From positions 1-6,497 of the forward strand of contig JAATVT010000087.1 of the NCBI GenBank assembly GCA_014523685.1: a stretch of DNA of 6,497 bases, given 5' to 3'. The position numbers and the translations under genes are program-made. The notes beneath the pieces were generated by a model that worked only from the letters and a program-made list of their open reading frames with translations, made no database searches and was not told where the DNA came from. This DNA is from Nitrososphaerales archaeon TH5893. GTDB taxonomy: Archaea > Thermoproteota > Nitrososphaeria > Nitrososphaerales > Nitrososphaeraceae. Below, piece after piece: positions 5,719-6,497 of this stretch. Each line of letters starts with the position of its first letter. Positions within the stretch are counted from its first letter, which is position 1.

Positions 5719-5939
5719 TTAGCAAAAGTAGAAAAGGAGACCCCTAGTTAGTTCATTCACAACCTGTTCAATATTGTCCACGGAAGGATTAAGGATGTAA
5801 AAGTCCCTGGGGTGTGATTAGCCTTGTAATAAACTAGTACTTTTACATCATTTGCAATATTTAGATTCGAGAAATCATCCAATTCCGAAACATCAAGCGT
5901 GAGAGATTTACTATAAAATTCCTTGGCTTGTAACTACAT
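5719..5939 (-). pseudogene. Disrupted small minus-strand gene: TAG at codon 2 and a one-base frameshift
   Basis: From the ATG at 5937-5939 the minus strand reads M, TAG, LQAKEFYSKSLTLDVSELDD, then FSNLNIANDVKVLVYYKANH and TP. After a shift at the C-run 5809-5812 (G-run on the plus strand) it continues RDFYILNPSVDNIEQVVNEL and TRGLLFYFC to a TAA at 5719-5721. Adding one C restores a single frame of 73 codons. The two halves join without a gap or overlap and look like one soluble alpha/beta protein. A TATATA box lies at -26 to -21 from the ATG, so this was once an ordinary leaderless gene. Codon 2 is a stop, and no other start codon precedes the conserved-looking part. I do not recognise the family. 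One of the two lesions could be a sequencing error at a homopolymer, but both together favour a real pseudogene. Confidence 0.6.
5794..5849. repeat. 11-bp perfect inverted repeat within the disrupted small gene
   Basis: GATGTAAAAGT (5794-5804) and ACTTTTACATC (5839-5849) are exact complements separated by 34 nt. Both arms lie in the minus-strand relic, where they encode parts of NDVKV and RDFYI, and they bracket the C-run where the frameshift occurs. The arms may be a coincidence of two similar beta strands or a structure that promoted the indel. Confidence 0.5.
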
Positions 5940-5959
5940 TGTTAATAAATAACTAAAAA

Positions 5960-5965
5960 TATATA
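5960..5965 (-). promoter_or_regulatory. TATA box of the disrupted small gene
   Basis: TATATA occupies -26 to -21 relative to the ATG at 5939 on the minus strand, followed by TTTTT. The distance fits a leaderless transcript and supports 5939 as the original start. Confidence 0.5.
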
Positions 5966-6062
5966 GATTCATGCTTTCTATATGTTTTATTTAGGATAAG
6001 TCTTTTTGTTTGAATATCTGATAGGTTAGATCTTGAAACCAAAATGCTTCGAATTTTCGTAC

Positions 6063-6073
6063 ATTATTATTAT
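6063..6073 (+). promoter_or_regulatory. TATA-like box of the HerA-like ATPase gene
   Basis: ATTATTATTAT covers -28 to -18 before ATG 6091, and no Shine-Dalgarno match follows. This agrees with a leaderless transcript starting at or next to the ATG. Confidence 0.45.
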
Positions 6074-6090
6074 GTGTAGGTTTGGGCATC

Positions 6091-6497
6091 ATGGAAATAA
6101 AGAGAAAAGAATCATTTAAACGACGCAAAGATCCCAATTCTGACGATGATTCTATGCGTTACAGCGACTACGAACATGGATACATATCCAATTTAGAGGT
6201 AGGGAAAACAATTATTTCAGAAAAATTTCCTAGTAATATGGATGGTTTCTGGTTTTCAGTTAACGAAGGTATGATCGTCAGCTCTTTTGATTTTGTTTCA
6301 GTAGAGAACTTGTACAATACAAGAACCGTTGGCATAGTGAAGGAACTTCAAGCAAGTCAATCAGACAATCTTGGACCGATGGGAATAGCACAACAAAAAG
6401 ATATAGCAGTTGCAAAAGTCGCAATAATGGGGAATACTAGTGCAAGGTTAGACGGAATGGAAGAGAATACCTCAATAAGCATGCCTGTAAGAACAGA
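6091..6497 (+). CDS. HerA-like ATPase, N-terminal HAS-barrel part (partial, C-terminus off the right edge)
   Basis: The first 135 codons of a longer protein, open to the window edge. After a charged, probably disordered head (residues 1-25, rich in Lys/Arg and Asp) comes a beta-rich segment: HGYISNLEVGKTIISEKFPS (about 29-48), then GFWFSVNEGMIVSSFDFVSV (about 51-70), and ENLYNTRTVGIVKELQ (about 71-86). This pattern is that of the HAS barrel preceding the RecA-like ATPase (DUF87) of archaeal HerA-type translocases. Those enzymes act on DNA, typically with the nuclease NurA in end resection. Walker motifs would lie beyond the window, so the ATPase itself is not seen. ATG 6091 is supported by the TATA-like element at -28 to -18. 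Whether this is the canonical HerA or a paralogue cannot be told, since no nurA is in view. The family call rests on resemblance of the N-terminal domain only. Confidence 0.68.
   Translation, partial: MEIKRKESFKRRKDPNSDDDSMRYSDYEHGYISNLEVGKTIISEKFPSNMDGFWFSVNEGMIVSSFDFVSVENLYNTRTVGIVKELQASQSDNLGPMGIAQQKDIAVAKVAIMGNTSARLDGMEENTSISMPVRT

Noticed and set aside
1..6497. CRISPR array, transposase, IS ends, att sites or rRNA/tRNA genes
   Set aside because: I saw no regularly spaced direct repeats, no transposase or integrase motifs and no conserved RNA gene sequence on either strand.

Overview
The window most likely comes from a Nitrososphaeria-type (ammonia-oxidising, formerly thaumarchaeotal) archaeon. 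Three things point this way: a complete archaeal transcription factor B (TFB), the start of a HerA-type HAS-barrel ATPase, and start codons with a TATA-like box centred about 25-27 nt upstream, as in leaderless archaeal transcripts. The DNA is AT-rich by eye. The lineage below 'archaeon' is inferred from family resemblance, not from a search.

Layout. Bases 1-363 hold the C-terminal half of a carbonyl-reductase-like short-chain dehydrogenase (SDR) that runs off the left edge. Fused directly behind it (376-792) is the C-terminal part of a second, different SDR that has lost its nucleotide-binding half. Bases 902-1834 encode an intact luciferase-like, probably F420-dependent, oxidoreductase with its own TATA box. 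Bases 1835-2292 have no intact gene, but they contain a minus-strand small reading frame that appears frameshifted next to its start. Bases 2293-3249 encode a cytosolic HtrA/Deg serine protease with one PDZ domain. It is followed after 29 nt by tfb (3279-4223), and the two may be co-transcribed. Bases 4224-4459 separate tfb from a convergent gene and carry what looks like a decayed RidA-family relic plus a hairpin. Bases 4460-5476 (minus) encode a six-Asp-box beta-propeller protein without a signal peptide. Bases 5477-6090 hold its promoter and a second disrupted minus-strand small gene (5719-5939), which has a TAG at codon 2 and a one-base frameshift. Bases 6091-6497 are the N-terminus of a HerA-like ATPase cut by the right edge.

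The intact genes are mostly unrelated single units: redox metabolism, proteolysis, basal transcription, a propeller protein and a DNA-translocase-type ATPase. No multi-gene defence or biosynthetic system is visible. The most distinctive trait is the density of gene remains between intact genes: one clear truncated SDR, one well-supported broken small gene, one probable frameshifted small gene and one weaker RidA relic. Two of these still have a TATA box at the right distance. Either the locus is shedding genes, or some of the one-base shifts are assembly errors. Several perfect dyads (803-818, 4430-4451, 5490-5510, 5794-5849) are also worth checking.
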